Assembly (NCBI GenBank): GCA_910586025.1
Contig: CAJUIO010000004.1
Location: forward strand, 1-64,000
Source of the DNA: an uncultured Lachnospiraceae bacterium
Lineage (GTDB): Bacteria > Bacillota > Clostridia > Lachnospirales > Lachnospiraceae
Length of the DNA: 64,000 nucleotides
Direction of reading: 5' to 3'
Both the position numbers and the translations under genes were made by a program. The notes under the pieces are model-generated. The model did not search any database. It had not been told where the DNA came from and saw nothing but the letters and a program-made list of their open reading frames with translations. Within the stretch, counting starts at the first letter, position 1; each line of letters begins with the position of its first letter. Below are positions 7,699 through 16,888 of the stretch, piece after piece.

Positions 7699-9141
7699 AT
7701 GAGAATTTGCATAGTGGCAGAGGGATGTTATCCATATGTGGTCGGGGGCGTGTCCAGCTGGGTGCACAGCCTGATAAATTCTTTTCCCCAACAGGAATTC
7801 GTGATTCTTACGGTAGTCGCGGACCGTTCCCTCCGGGGGAAGTACGTGTATGACCTGCCGGAGAATGTGACGGAGATACACGAGCTTTACCTGAATGATA
7901 CGGACTGGGGTAAGAGACGCCGCCGCCGGAGCTGGATGAACAGGAGAGAATATCAGGCGCTGCGGAGCCTGCTCCTTAACCAGCAGGTGGAGTGGGAGGC
8001 GCTCTTTGATCTGTTCCAGAAGGAAGAGGTCTCGCTGAACGATATTCTGATGGGAGAGGATTTCTTAAATGCGGTGACAGAATATTACCGGCTGAGCTAC
8101 AGCCAGCTGGTATTTACGGATTTCCTCTGGATGCTGCGTTCCGTTTATCTGCCGCTGTTTTTTACCCTGCAGATGCAGGTGCCCAGGGCGGATGTGTACC
8201 ACTGTGTTTCCACCGGCTATGCGGGTGTCCTTGGAAGTATGGCAAAGCATCTTCATGGAGGCCGTCTCCTGATTACGGAGCACGGCGTTTATACAAGAGA
8301 GAGGGAAGAGGAGCTGATCAAGGCCAAGTGGGTGCAGGGGGTTTTCAAAAATATCTGGATTGAACAGTTCCGGAAGATGTCAAGACTTGCGTACAACAAG
8401 GCGGATATGGTCACCAGCCTTTTCGAGCATGCCAGGGAGCTTCAGCTCGAGGAGGGCTGCCAGGTGGAGAAAACCATGATCGTGCCAAATGGAATTCCGG
8501 TTGAAAGATTTGCGGAGCTTCCCGGAAAGAACCAGGAGGACGAGGGAAGCATCAATATCGGGGCGGTGCTGCGCGTCGCGCCTATAAAGGATATCATGAC
8601 AATGATCCAGGCCTTTGGCTTTGCAAAGGAGAGGGAGCCGGCTCTTAAGCTCTTTGTGATGGGACCCTGGGAAGAGGATGAGGAATATGCAAGGGAATGC
8701 TTTAATCTGATTGAGATTATGGGCATCAGGGATGTGGTATTTACCGGTAAGGTGGATGTGAGGGAATACTACGGGAGAATGGATATGATGATCCTTACCA
8801 GCATCAGCGAGGGACAGCCGCTTATGATTCTGGAAAGCTTCGCCTCCAAAAAGCCCGTGATTGCAACGGATGTGGGGAACTGCCGGGGGCTGATTCTGGG
8901 GGAAAAGGATGATTTCGGTCCGGCCGGTCTTGTCACTCATATCATGAACGTGGAAGAGATCTCGCAGGCCATCCTCGGCCTCGCCCATAATAAGCAGCTG
9001 AGGCTTGCCATGGGCGAGAGCGGATATCAGAGGGTGAATGCGGGATATAAGATCGAATTTATGCAGAATGCCTACAGAAATATCTACAAAGACTTTGCAC
9101 AGAGTATGCAGCTTAATTGGGATGAGAAAGGAAACAAATAA
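7699..9141 (+). CDS. pelF: GT4 polysaccharide polymerase PelF
   Basis: A 480-residue cytosolic GT-B glycosyltransferase. The ATG at 7699 is chosen because AAGGAAGG precedes it and the Rossmann start MRICIVAEGCYPYVVGGVSSW follows. The donor-binding lobe shows PNGIPVERF, VAPIKDIMTMIQAF and SISEGQPLMILESFASKK, which includes the EX7E motif of family GT4. These stretches and the length match PelF, which polymerises UDP-linked N-acetylhexosamines in the Pel pathway. It overlaps pelG by one base (TAATG). PelF needs the PelD/E/G membrane complex in other organisms. This is among the most secure assignments in the locus. Confidence 0.9.
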   Translation: MRICIVAEGCYPYVVGGVSSWVHSLINSFPQQEFVILTVVADRSLRGKYVYDLPENVTEIHELYLNDTDWGKRRRRRSWMNRREYQALRSLLLNQQVEWEALFDLFQKEEVSLNDILMGEDFLNAVTEYYRLSYSQLVFTDFLWMLRSVYLPLFFTLQMQVPRADVYHCVSTGYAGVLGSMAKHLHGGRLLITEHGVYTREREEELIKAKWVQGVFKNIWIEQFRKMSRLAYNKADMVTSLFEHARELQLEEGCQVEKTMIVPNGIPVERFAELPGKNQEDEGSINIGAVLRVAPIKDIMTMIQAFGFAKEREPALKLFVMGPWEEDEEYARECFNLIEIMGIRDVVFTGKVDVREYYGRMDMMILTSISEGQPLMILESFASKKPVIATDVGNCRGLILGEKDDFGPAGLVTHIMNVEEISQAILGLAHNKQLRLAMGESGYQRVNAGYKIEFMQNAYRNIYKDFAQSMQLNWDEKGNK

Positions 9142-10577
9142 TGGCAGGCGTTGGTATTAAATTAAATCGTATATTTGAAAAGAAATCAATCGCGGCGGAT
9201 CTTGTGGGATTTACCTACAGTATTGTGATAACCATAGCGCCCATTATTCTGGTGATTGCAAACATTCTGCTGATGGGCTGGATACTGGGATTTGGAGAAG
9301 TGGCTTATCTGGAGCGGGAGTTATTCTCCTGTACGGTGCTCTATACCTTCATTTTTGCATTGCTCACGGTGGCGCCCTTTAATGCGGTTTTGTCCAAATA
9401 CGTGCAGGACTCCATCTACGAGGAGCGTTATCAGGATATCCTCCCCTGCTACTATCTCGGACTGGTCATGAACCTTGTCCTGAGCTGCGTTCTGGGTATC
9501 GGGTTCTGTCTGTGGGAGCATTTTGTGGGCGGCGTGGAGGTTTTCTATGTCTTTATCGGCTACTGCGCCTATATCTCCATGGTTCTGGTGTTCTATTCCA
9601 TGGTCTATCTCTCCATCTGCAAGGACTATGAGAGGATTTCTCTGTTCTTCCTGCTGGGGATGCTGGAGGCCTTCGTTTTGGGAGTGGTCCTCCGCTATTT
9701 GTTCCGCTGGGATGTGATGCACGCCATGCTCTTTGCATTGATGACAGGTTTTTTCCTGATCGCAATCCTGGAATTCACCGCCGTCAAGAGATATTTCCTG
9801 CAAAACAGCAACCGATATAAGCCGGTGCTCCTGTATTTCAAGAAGTGGTGGAAGCTGGTGGTGACAAACTTCCTCTACACTCTTGGCCTGTATATCCACA
9901 ATTTTGTGTTCTGGACCGACGAGGGGCGCATGGTGGTAGTAAAAAGCTTTGTCTGCAATCAGCCCTACGACATGGCCACCTGCCTTGCCATGTTTACCAA
10001 TATATCCGCCACGATCATATTCGTGACCCGTGTGGAGATGTTTTTCCATGAGAAATATAAGCTCTACTCGGAGGCCGTGATCGGAGGAAAGAAGACGGAT
10101 ATTGAGAATACAAAAAACCGGATGTTCCGTCAGCTGGCTGACGAGCTGATGAACCTGGCCCGGGTGCAGTTCATCATATCGGTGGTGGTCTACCTGCTGT
10201 GCGTGGTGCTTCTGCCGCAGTTTGGGTTTGCCGGAATGGTAATGCGTATCTATCCCTGTCTGGCCGCCGGATATTTCATCCTGTTCCTGATGTATTCCGC
10301 CATGCTGTTTCTGTATTATTACAATGACCTGACGGGAGCGGTGCTCACAACCCTGGGCTTTTGCCTTGTCACCTGCATCGGCAGTATCGCAGCCACGCGT
10401 CTGCCGGAGATCTGGTACGGGATCGGCGTGGTGCTGGGTTCCCTGACAGGCTGGACCATAGCCTATATAAGACTTCGCTGGGTGGAAAAGCATCTGGATA
10501 TTCATATCTTCTGTCAGGGAATGCTGCTGAAGCGGGGGATTGGATTAAAGCCTTCGGGTAAAGTATTTGAAAAATAA
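9141..10577 (+). CDS. pelG: Pel polysaccharide exporter PelG
   Basis: A 478-residue polytopic membrane protein with about twelve hydrophobic segments. It starts MAGVGIKLNRIFEKKSI, as PelG proteins do (a short basic lead then the first helix). It belongs to the MATE/PST-type flippase group and would move the growing Pel chain through the cytoplasmic membrane. Conserved-looking positions include NFLYTLGLYIHNFVFW in the middle. The start codon overlaps the pelF stop, and the pairing of pelF and pelG is the hallmark of the system. A modest hairpin sits just after the stop (10593-10618). Confidence 0.9.
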   Translation: MAGVGIKLNRIFEKKSIAADLVGFTYSIVITIAPIILVIANILLMGWILGFGEVAYLERELFSCTVLYTFIFALLTVAPFNAVLSKYVQDSIYEERYQDILPCYYLGLVMNLVLSCVLGIGFCLWEHFVGGVEVFYVFIGYCAYISMVLVFYSMVYLSICKDYERISLFFLLGMLEAFVLGVVLRYLFRWDVMHAMLFALMTGFFLIAILEFTAVKRYFLQNSNRYKPVLLYFKKWWKLVVTNFLYTLGLYIHNFVFWTDEGRMVVVKSFVCNQPYDMATCLAMFTNISATIIFVTRVEMFFHEKYKLYSEAVIGGKKTDIENTKNRMFRQLADELMNLARVQFIISVVVYLLCVVLLPQFGFAGMVMRIYPCLAAGYFILFLMYSAMLFLYYYNDLTGAVLTTLGFCLVTCIGSIAATRLPEIWYGIGVVLGSLTGWTIAYIRLRWVEKHLDIHIFCQGMLLKRGIGLKPSGKVFEK

Positions 10578-10592
10578 CAGTATTAATGCCAT

Positions 10593-10618
10593 GGGACATG
10601 TCGGTACGGAGATGTCCC
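10593..10618 (+). terminator. Weak hairpin between pelG and downstream genes
   Basis: A 7-bp perfect stem GGGACAT/ATGTCCC with a 12-base loop, followed by only three T residues. It could attenuate transcription between the pel core and the rest of the locus, or be chance. The outer bases ATGCCA and TGGCAT may extend the structure. Confidence 0.3.
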
Positions 10619-10644
10619 TTTGGTGTTATTGGCATAGAGGAAAT

Positions 10645-11391
10645 ATGAGGGAGAACAAGGAGCTTCTGATTGTCATACCGGCTTACAATGAGGAGAAGAA
10701 CATCCAAAGGGTGCTTGACCAGCTGGAGCGGAATGAGATCGCGCAGATCGGGGATATACTTATCATGAATGACGCATCCCGGGATTCAACCGAAAGGCTG
10801 GTATCTCAGAGGGGATACAGGCAGATTGTCAACCGTTCCCGGCTGGGCTACGGGAACACGCTGCAGGAGGGATATCGGTATGCTCTCAGAAAGGGATATG
10901 AATTCGTCATTCAGATGGATGCGGACGCACAGCATGACGCCTGTAATATCAGGCCGATCTACCAAAGGCTGCGGGAGACGGATGCGGACGGGAGGTGTCC
11001 GGATATTGTGATGGGATCCCGGTTTATGAGGGGCAGCTCTGACTTTCCGGTTTCCGCTCTAAAGAGGGCGGCTTATGCATGGTTCCGCTTTCTGATCCGG
11101 CTTATAACGGGCAGGAGGATTGCGGATCCCACCACGGGGCTTCAGGGGCTCGACAGGAGGGCGTTTTCTTATTATTCGCAGGACGGTCATTATGATAAAT
11201 ACCCGGATGCGAACATGGTCATTCAGATGCTTCTCCTTGGATTCCGGATTGCCGAGATCCCGGCCGTCATGCATGCGAGAACGGACGGAAAAAGTATGCA
11301 TCACGGGTGGAATGCCGTTTGGTATATGGTCCGGATGCTGTGGAGCATAATAAAAATAGTGTTTCGGATCAGGGTGTTAAAGAGAGTGTAG
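10645..11391 (+). CDS. GT2 glycosyltransferase, dolichol-phosphate-mannose-synthase-like
   Basis: A 248-residue GT-A enzyme. The ATG at 10645 (AGAGG five bases upstream) is preferred to a TTG at 10567, which would lie inside pelG. Motifs are IVIPAYNEEKNI, DASRDST, the DAD metal site in MDADAQHD, and a late DPTTGLQG. This pattern is typical of enzymes that transfer a sugar to undecaprenyl or dolichyl phosphate for use by membrane GT-C enzymes. No C-terminal membrane segments are present. The next gene encodes a GT-C-like membrane protein that could consume the lipid-linked sugar. Confidence 0.85.
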   Translation: MRENKELLIVIPAYNEEKNIQRVLDQLERNEIAQIGDILIMNDASRDSTERLVSQRGYRQIVNRSRLGYGNTLQEGYRYALRKGYEFVIQMDADAQHDACNIRPIYQRLRETDADGRCPDIVMGSRFMRGSSDFPVSALKRAAYAWFRFLIRLITGRRIADPTTGLQGLDRRAFSYYSQDGHYDKYPDANMVIQMLLLGFRIAEIPAVMHARTDGKSMHHGWNAVWYMVRMLWSIIKIVFRIRVLKRV

Positions 11392-11406
11392 GATGGAGAT
11401 AAAAGT

Positions 11407-13764
11407 ATGAGCGCATTTTACTGGACATTTGAATACCTGAGCGTGTTTTTCGGATATCTGTTTCTGATGTTTCTCTGGCCCACGGTGGTCTTTTACAGGC
11501 ATCTGCGAGGCAGGTCCTTAACTTACCGTTTTTGTTTCTGTGTCACGGTTCAGCCCGTGATCGTAAGTACGGTGGTTCTGATCCCGGGACTTTTCCATGT
11601 TCTTGACAGGCGGATAACGGCGGCTTTTTTTTATGCTGTCTTCTTTGTGATTCTGCTCTTTCGGTCGGGCAAAAGCTTTATCCGGGCGATGGCGGATATT
11701 TTCCGGACGGCTTCGGATCTGGCGAGAAGCGTGAAAATCAGGATCAAGGGACATATCTGGGATCTTGCGGCTGCGCTGCGTCCCGGTCTGCCGGAATATG
11801 TGCTGCTTTTTGCGGTTCTCATCTTTGGAATGATTTATTTTTCCTACGGTTCCTTTCAGGTTCATTCTTACGGGTTCGGGGATCTGTATGCCCATCATGC
11901 CTGGATTTACGGACTTATGGATGGCAGGATATTTTCTGACGGAGTATATCCGGAGGCCATGCACTGCTTTATCTATACGCTGAACGCAATGTTTGATATC
12001 CCGGTTTACAGCATTTTGCTGTATCTGCAATGTATCCATGTGGCGGTTTTCCTGCTCTCGGCGTACTGTCTCCTTAAAGAGATTTTTCACTGGCGCTATA
12101 CGCCGATATTTGTGCTGGCAATGTTTCTGACCCTGGATGTGGTGAGTGCGGATCAGGTGTACGGGATGTCACGTCTGCAGTGGACTCTTCCCCTGGAATT
12201 TGGTCTGCACACCCAGTTTTTGTGTGCCCTGTTTCTGGTGCGCTTCGTAAAGAACGCATATTCTGCGGCGGAAGAGGGGGAGAATCCGGGGAAGCTTAAT
12301 AAGAAGCTCACAGAATGCTTTCGGAACGAGAATTTGTTTCTGTTTATGATGGCCCTGGCGGCTTCCGTTGCGATTCACTATTACACGACTATCATGGCGT
12401 TTATTGTCTGTGTTTCCTTTGCGGTATTTTTCCTGAAAAGGATTTTCAGCCGCAGGTGTCTGCTTCCTTTGGTAACGGCTGTGGTCTGCGGCGTTCTGAT
12501 TGCCGTCATTCCCATGGTGGGGGCCCTGGCATCCGGCATTCCTTTTAATTACTCGATCCGCTGGGCGGTAAATTCCATGGACGGGGAAAGCACCAGGGAG
12601 TTTCAGGAGGAGCAGGATGCCGGGGAGGAGACGGAGAGCCCCGGAGATGAAACGGCATCCCTGCAAAGAGTGCCTGCCGGCTCGGTTTACATGGCGGGCG
12701 GCAGTGCGTCCGTTAAGGACGGCTCCCGCCGTCTGTGGACAACGCTTGCCGGTATATACAGCGCCGGATACAGGGGGCTTTACGGATCTGGCCGGGGCGG
12801 GTTTATCTTTGCGCTGACGCTTCTTATGACAGCATTGTGTATTGCCGGGAAAAAGATATCTGCGGGGCCTCTGGCCGGAGTGGGAAGAGGATATGGCCCA
12901 ATGATTCTGGCCTCCGTTCTGTTTATCGTAACGTATGCGGCGCCTTATGTGGGATTACCGGAGATCATCTCTGATTCCCGTTTCTGCTCCGCCGGTCATA
13001 TGATGATTCTTGCGGTTGCGCTGATGCCGGTTGACGCGGTCTTTTCCATGGCATCTTCCTGCGCCGGGACGATTCCATTTTGCGGAGAGGGAATTTTGCA
13101 GGCATTGTCGTTTCTCTTTGTGGCCGGAATTTATGCAGTGCAGGTCATTTCGGGAAATTTTCATGGGTTTCTGTTTTATGAGCTGACGCGCTACAACAGC
13201 GTGGTTGAGACCACGATTTCGATTATAGACTCATTTCCGGAAAAGAGCTTTGTTCTGGTATCGCCTACCGACGAGCTGTATCCGGTGATTGAGGACGGGT
13301 GGCATGAGGAGCTGCTTACCTTTGTAAATAAGAGCAGGGATCCGGATTATGAGCTCTCCCCGGAATATATTTTCTTTTATGTGGAGAAGAAGCCTCTTCT
13401 CTATGCGCAGGCTCACTTTTTCACCGGGCCGGACTGGCTGGGCAGGGAGAAATATAAGGAGCTTTACTGGGACAGATATTCCAAGAGATATCCTCACAGC
13501 GGCGCAAGCCAGAGCCCGCACATAGAGGCGTCCGAGGTTTCGCAGGAGGAAGCCGGGAAGGATATGATGGAGCTTGGCGACAGCTGGCAGCTCTATACCA
13601 GGCTTGAGAGCCGCACGATCCTGGAATCAAAGGCTTATGACTGGTGTCAGCGGTTTATGGAACAGAATCCCTATGAGATGTATGTCTATTACGAAGACGA
13701 GGATTTCGTGTGCTACTATCTGGTACAGGATGTAAACATTCCATATAAGCTGGGAGTCGAATGA
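11407..13764 (+). CDS. Large GT-C-like polytopic membrane protein
   Basis: A 785-residue protein with about a dozen membrane helices and a soluble C-terminal portion from roughly residue 590. The first extracytoplasmic loop reads GDLYAHHAWIYGLMDG, followed by GVYPEAMH. This acidic/histidine loop after a first helix pair is the usual layout of GT-C glycosyltransferases that take sugars from polyprenyl phosphate. A charged, acidic stretch near 395-425 interrupts the membrane part. No exact family is recognised. Its position directly after a dolichol-phosphate-sugar-synthase-like gene fits a side-chain-adding transferase. It could instead be a polymerase or ligase for the same polymer. Confidence 0.6.
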   Translation: MSAFYWTFEYLSVFFGYLFLMFLWPTVVFYRHLRGRSLTYRFCFCVTVQPVIVSTVVLIPGLFHVLDRRITAAFFYAVFFVILLFRSGKSFIRAMADIFRTASDLARSVKIRIKGHIWDLAAALRPGLPEYVLLFAVLIFGMIYFSYGSFQVHSYGFGDLYAHHAWIYGLMDGRIFSDGVYPEAMHCFIYTLNAMFDIPVYSILLYLQCIHVAVFLLSAYCLLKEIFHWRYTPIFVLAMFLTLDVVSADQVYGMSRLQWTLPLEFGLHTQFLCALFLVRFVKNAYSAAEEGENPGKLNKKLTECFRNENLFLFMMALAASVAIHYYTTIMAFIVCVSFAVFFLKRIFSRRCLLPLVTAVVCGVLIAVIPMVGALASGIPFNYSIRWAVNSMDGESTREFQEEQDAGEETESPGDETASLQRVPAGSVYMAGGSASVKDGSRRLWTTLAGIYSAGYRGLYGSGRGGFIFALTLLMTALCIAGKKISAGPLAGVGRGYGPMILASVLFIVTYAAPYVGLPEIISDSRFCSAGHMMILAVALMPVDAVFSMASSCAGTIPFCGEGILQALSFLFVAGIYAVQVISGNFHGFLFYELTRYNSVVETTISIIDSFPEKSFVLVSPTDELYPVIEDGWHEELLTFVNKSRDPDYELSPEYIFFYVEKKPLLYAQAHFFTGPDWLGREKYKELYWDRYSKRYPHSGASQSPHIEASEVSQEEAGKDMMELGDSWQLYTRLESRTILESKAYDWCQRFMEQNPYEMYVYYEDEDFVCYYLVQDVNIPYKLGVE

Positions 13765-13765
13765 T

Positions 13766-15199
13766 ATGGCGGGGAAAAGAATGGAAATGCTTATCTTGGT
13801 ATTAGTGCCGGTTATATGCATGCTTTTGCTGGCCGGCTGTAAACTGTTGGAGGGAAGAGGGAGGCCGGAGCCTGTACGGTTTACGGAATCCTCACGGAAA
13901 CTGAATAATCCCAACCGGGGCTTTTACTTTATCCATGACTTCTGGATCAGCGACGAGGAGATGGATTGCGTACGGCTTGTGGATGAGAAATTCGGGATGA
14001 ATGCTGACACGGAGCTTGCATTGATTCAGATCTGTCTGCAGGATTACCGGGAAGGAGCGATCACGGAGGCGGGCCTTTCCAATATCCGGTCTCTGTTTGA
14101 GACTCTCAAAAGCGTTGACAAGCAGCTGATTGTCCGTTTTGTGTATGACAGGGAAGGGAAAGGCATGGAGTATGAGCCTGAGAGTCTGGATATCATACTG
14201 GGGCATATGAGACAGCTGGAACCGGTGCTGCGCTCCTGCAGCAGCCAGATCTTTATCCTTCAGGGGCTTTTCATCGGAAGCTGGGGCGAAATGAACGGCA
14301 CCCGGTATACCGCCAGCGGCCAGCTCCGCACTCTGGCCTCGCAGCTGGCCGCCGTGACGGACGATTCCACCTATCTGGCAGTCCGTACGCCAAGGCAGCG
14401 GCGCATTATTGTGGATTCCCAGGAGAAGCTGGCGCAGAGGATACCGGAATATGATTCTCTGGAAAGGCGTATGGGCTTGTTCAATGACGGTATGCTGGGA
14501 AATGAGAGTGATTACGGTACTTACGGGACTGACATCCATGAGGATGAAGCAGACCTTGTGAAGGCGTGGACCAGGGAGGAAGAGCTGTCTTACCAGAACT
14601 GGATATGCAGCCGTGTGCCTAACGGCGGCGAGGTCATCACTCCCAACTCTTACAATGACTTTGAGAATGCCATAGAGGATCTGGCGGCCATGCATGTCAC
14701 CTACCTGAACAGAGAGTATGACGGCGAGGTTCTGAAGAAGTGGGAAAACGCTGTCTATGAGGGGGAAGGCTGCTTCGAGGGTATGAATGGTCTTTCCTAT
14801 ATAGAAAGGCATCTGGGCTACCGGCTGCTGATCACGAATGTGGAGTTTACGGGAGGAAGCCTTTGGGAGAATCGCCTGACAGCGAATATCAGTGTTAAAA
14901 ATGTAGGATTTGCACCTCTGTACCGGGAGGTGTCCGCCAAACTTATTTTCTGCAGTGAGGAGAACGGACGCACGATAACACGTCCGATCGATCAGTCTCT
15001 TACGGGGCTGGCCGGAGGCGGTTCGGCGGAGGATCAGATAATGCTTTCCGTACAGGTTGATCTCGGGGAGATTCCCTTTGAAAAGTATACGATCTATCTT
15101 GATCTTACCGATACCGCTACAGGGAAGCGTATCTATCTGGCAAACGAGCAGGATGCGGAGGAGCTGGGGTATAAGATCGGAGTGAGGGATTGGGAGTGA
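13766..15199 (+). CDS. Lipoprotein with DUF4874/DUF4832 domains
   Basis: A 477-residue lipoprotein. The signal sequence ends in the lipobox LAGC (Cys near residue 27), so it should be anchored on the outside of the membrane. The motif NNPNRGFY at about residue 48 is typical of the DUF4874 N-terminal domain, with a TIM-barrel-like central region (GLFIGSWGEMNGTRY, FNDGMLGNESDYGTYG). A beta-sandwich DUF4832 region forms the C-terminal 130 residues. Such proteins resemble glycosidases of unknown specificity. Here it could trim or bind the polymer at the surface. It is separated by one base from the gene before it. Confidence 0.8.
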   Translation: MAGKRMEMLILVLVPVICMLLLAGCKLLEGRGRPEPVRFTESSRKLNNPNRGFYFIHDFWISDEEMDCVRLVDEKFGMNADTELALIQICLQDYREGAITEAGLSNIRSLFETLKSVDKQLIVRFVYDREGKGMEYEPESLDIILGHMRQLEPVLRSCSSQIFILQGLFIGSWGEMNGTRYTASGQLRTLASQLAAVTDDSTYLAVRTPRQRRIIVDSQEKLAQRIPEYDSLERRMGLFNDGMLGNESDYGTYGTDIHEDEADLVKAWTREEELSYQNWICSRVPNGGEVITPNSYNDFENAIEDLAAMHVTYLNREYDGEVLKKWENAVYEGEGCFEGMNGLSYIERHLGYRLLITNVEFTGGSLWENRLTANISVKNVGFAPLYREVSAKLIFCSEENGRTITRPIDQSLTGLAGGGSAEDQIMLSVQVDLGEIPFEKYTIYLDLTDTATGKRIYLANEQDAEELGYKIGVRDWE

Positions 15200-15849
15200 T
15201 AGGCAGCTGGATAAGAATTCGGGAGGAACGGATATACAGAAGGAGAAAGCGTTTGAAGCTGGCCAAGACTGATTTTACAATCCTGGCCTCAAATTGTAAC
15301 GGATCCTTTATGTATCATGATATGGGACTTCCTTATCTTACGCCTATGGTAAATCTGTCTATGAGAATGGATGATTTTGTTACTATGCTTGAGAATTTGA
15401 GATGGTATATGAATCAGGACATTGTCGAAATAAAAGAGAATCGTAAATATCCGTCAGGCTTGCTGGGAGGAGATATCACGATCAATTTCGTGCATTATAA
15501 CACGTTTAAAGAAGGTGTGGAAAAGTGGGAAGATAGAAAGCGGAGAATTAATTGGGATAATCTGTTCATAGTCGGAACGGAGAAGGACGGCTGTAATTAC
15601 GAGATCCTGAAACGGTTCGAGAGCCTTCCCTATGAAAATAAAGTGGTTTTTACCCATGTTGCGTATCCGGAATTTCCATCGGCGTATTATATGAAAGGCT
15701 TTGAGACGAAAGAAGAACTGGGAGTGCTGACAAATTATAAGGATGGATTTTGGAGAAGAAGGTACTTAGATGATTTTGATTATGTGACATTTCTGAATAA
15801 TGGTATGAAGAAGAATGAAGATCGTATTTTTGATAGGAAACATGAGTAA
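15196..15849 (+). CDS. DUF1919 exopolysaccharide protein
   Basis: A 217-residue soluble protein of the DUF1919 type, recognised from FTILASNCNGSFMYHDMGLPY, the middle GDITINFVHYNTF and FTHVAYPEFPSAYY. The GTG at 15196 gives the 4-base GTGA overlap seen elsewhere in this block; a TTG at 15190 is possible. DUF1919 proteins are found in capsule and exopolysaccharide clusters and are thought to be transferase-like, but no activity is established. The gene overlaps the next one by about 35 bases. Confidence 0.78.
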   Translation: MIGSWIRIREERIYRRRKRLKLAKTDFTILASNCNGSFMYHDMGLPYLTPMVNLSMRMDDFVTMLENLRWYMNQDIVEIKENRKYPSGLLGGDITINFVHYNTFKEGVEKWEDRKRRINWDNLFIVGTEKDGCNYEILKRFESLPYENKVVFTHVAYPEFPSAYYMKGFETKEELGVLTNYKDGFWRRRYLDDFDYVTFLNNGMKKNEDRIFDRKHE

Positions 15850-16888
15850 TGGAGGAGGGACGGAGAGGGTTCTGTCCGTGATCGCCGGGGGTCTTTCAGA
15901 AAGAGGCCATCAGGTTTCGGTTATCAGCCTTTGGGGGCAAAAGCCTTCGTTCTTTCCTCTTGGAAAGGAGATAGATGTCTGTTGGCCCGAGGGGAAGGGG
16001 CGCAGAATTTCGGCGATAGGTCAGTTCCGGAGGCTGGCAGGTATCATTAAAAGGGCAAGGCCGGATTTTCTGGTGGATGTGGACAGTATCCTGGGGGTTT
16101 ACTCTGTGTTTCTTCGGAAGACAGTACCGGATCTTCGATGGATTTCCTGGGAGCATTTTAATTATTATTATCATTTTGACTATAATCGTATTCTGCGACG
16201 GTTCGTGAGAAGACTGGTTTGCAGGTTCGCAGATATGTTAATAGTGTTGACGGATGAAGATAAAGGTTATTATGAAAAGAATTTAAGGCTGAAATGTAAA
16301 ATTGTGCGAATTTATGACCCGGATCCTTTTGTGGAAGAGCCTCTTCGGAAAAGAGAAGAGAGGAGTATTCTGGCCGCAGGGAGACTTGTCAGGGAAAAGG
16401 GATTTGATCTACTGATCCAAAGCTGGAAACTGCTTGAAGAGAATTATCCGGAGTGGTCCCTTCTGATTGCGGGCCAAGGACAAGAGAGAGAACGGTTGGA
16501 AAGGCAGGCAGAAAAAGCGGGACTTAAAAGACTGTGGTTTGTTGGTATCGTGAATCCGATTGAGGATTATTATAGAAGAACGGCATTTTTTGTTCTTCCT
16601 TCCAGAGATGAAGGATTTGGGATGGTTCTGGTGGAAGCCATGCATTTTGGACTTCCGGCGGTAAGCTACTCCTGCAAAGCGGGGCCCAGAGAGATTGTAC
16701 TTGATGGAGAAAACGGCTTTTTGGTAAAGCCGGGGGATGTGGCTGATTTTGCGCAAAAGATGGAGAGGCTTATTTTGGATAAGGAGCTGCGCAGGCGGAT
16801 GGGGGAATCAGCCGCAGAGTCGGTAAAGCGGTTCGGGAGAGAAGAGATATTGAGTCAGTGGGAGGAAATGCTGGAGGAGTGTCATTGA
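15815..16888 (+). CDS. GT4 glycosyltransferase
   Basis: A 357-residue GT-B enzyme that would use a nucleotide sugar to extend a lipid-linked glycan on the cytoplasmic face. The N-terminal glycine loop is NMSNGGGTERVLSV. The donor lobe carries AAGRLVREKGFDLLIQSW and PSRDEGFGMVLVEAMHFGLP, with the EX7E pair in EGFGMVLVE. Its beginning overlaps the DUF1919 gene and its stop overlaps the start of the following GT2 gene, so translation is coupled. Acceptor and donor cannot be predicted. Confidence 0.9.
   Translation: MKIVFLIGNMSNGGGTERVLSVIAGGLSERGHQVSVISLWGQKPSFFPLGKEIDVCWPEGKGRRISAIGQFRRLAGIIKRARPDFLVDVDSILGVYSVFLRKTVPDLRWISWEHFNYYYHFDYNRILRRFVRRLVCRFADMLIVLTDEDKGYYEKNLRLKCKIVRIYDPDPFVEEPLRKREERSILAAGRLVREKGFDLLIQSWKLLEENYPEWSLLIAGQGQERERLERQAEKAGLKRLWFVGIVNPIEDYYRRTAFFVLPSRDEGFGMVLVEAMHFGLPAVSYSCKAGPREIVLDGENGFLVKPGDVADFAQKMERLILDKELRRRMGESAAESVKRFGREEILSQWEEMLEECH

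Noticed and set aside
9321..10505. A 394-codon minus-strand frame
   Set aside because: It mirrors pelG. The translation is His- and Gln-rich, as expected for the complement of membrane-protein codons, and has no ribosome site.
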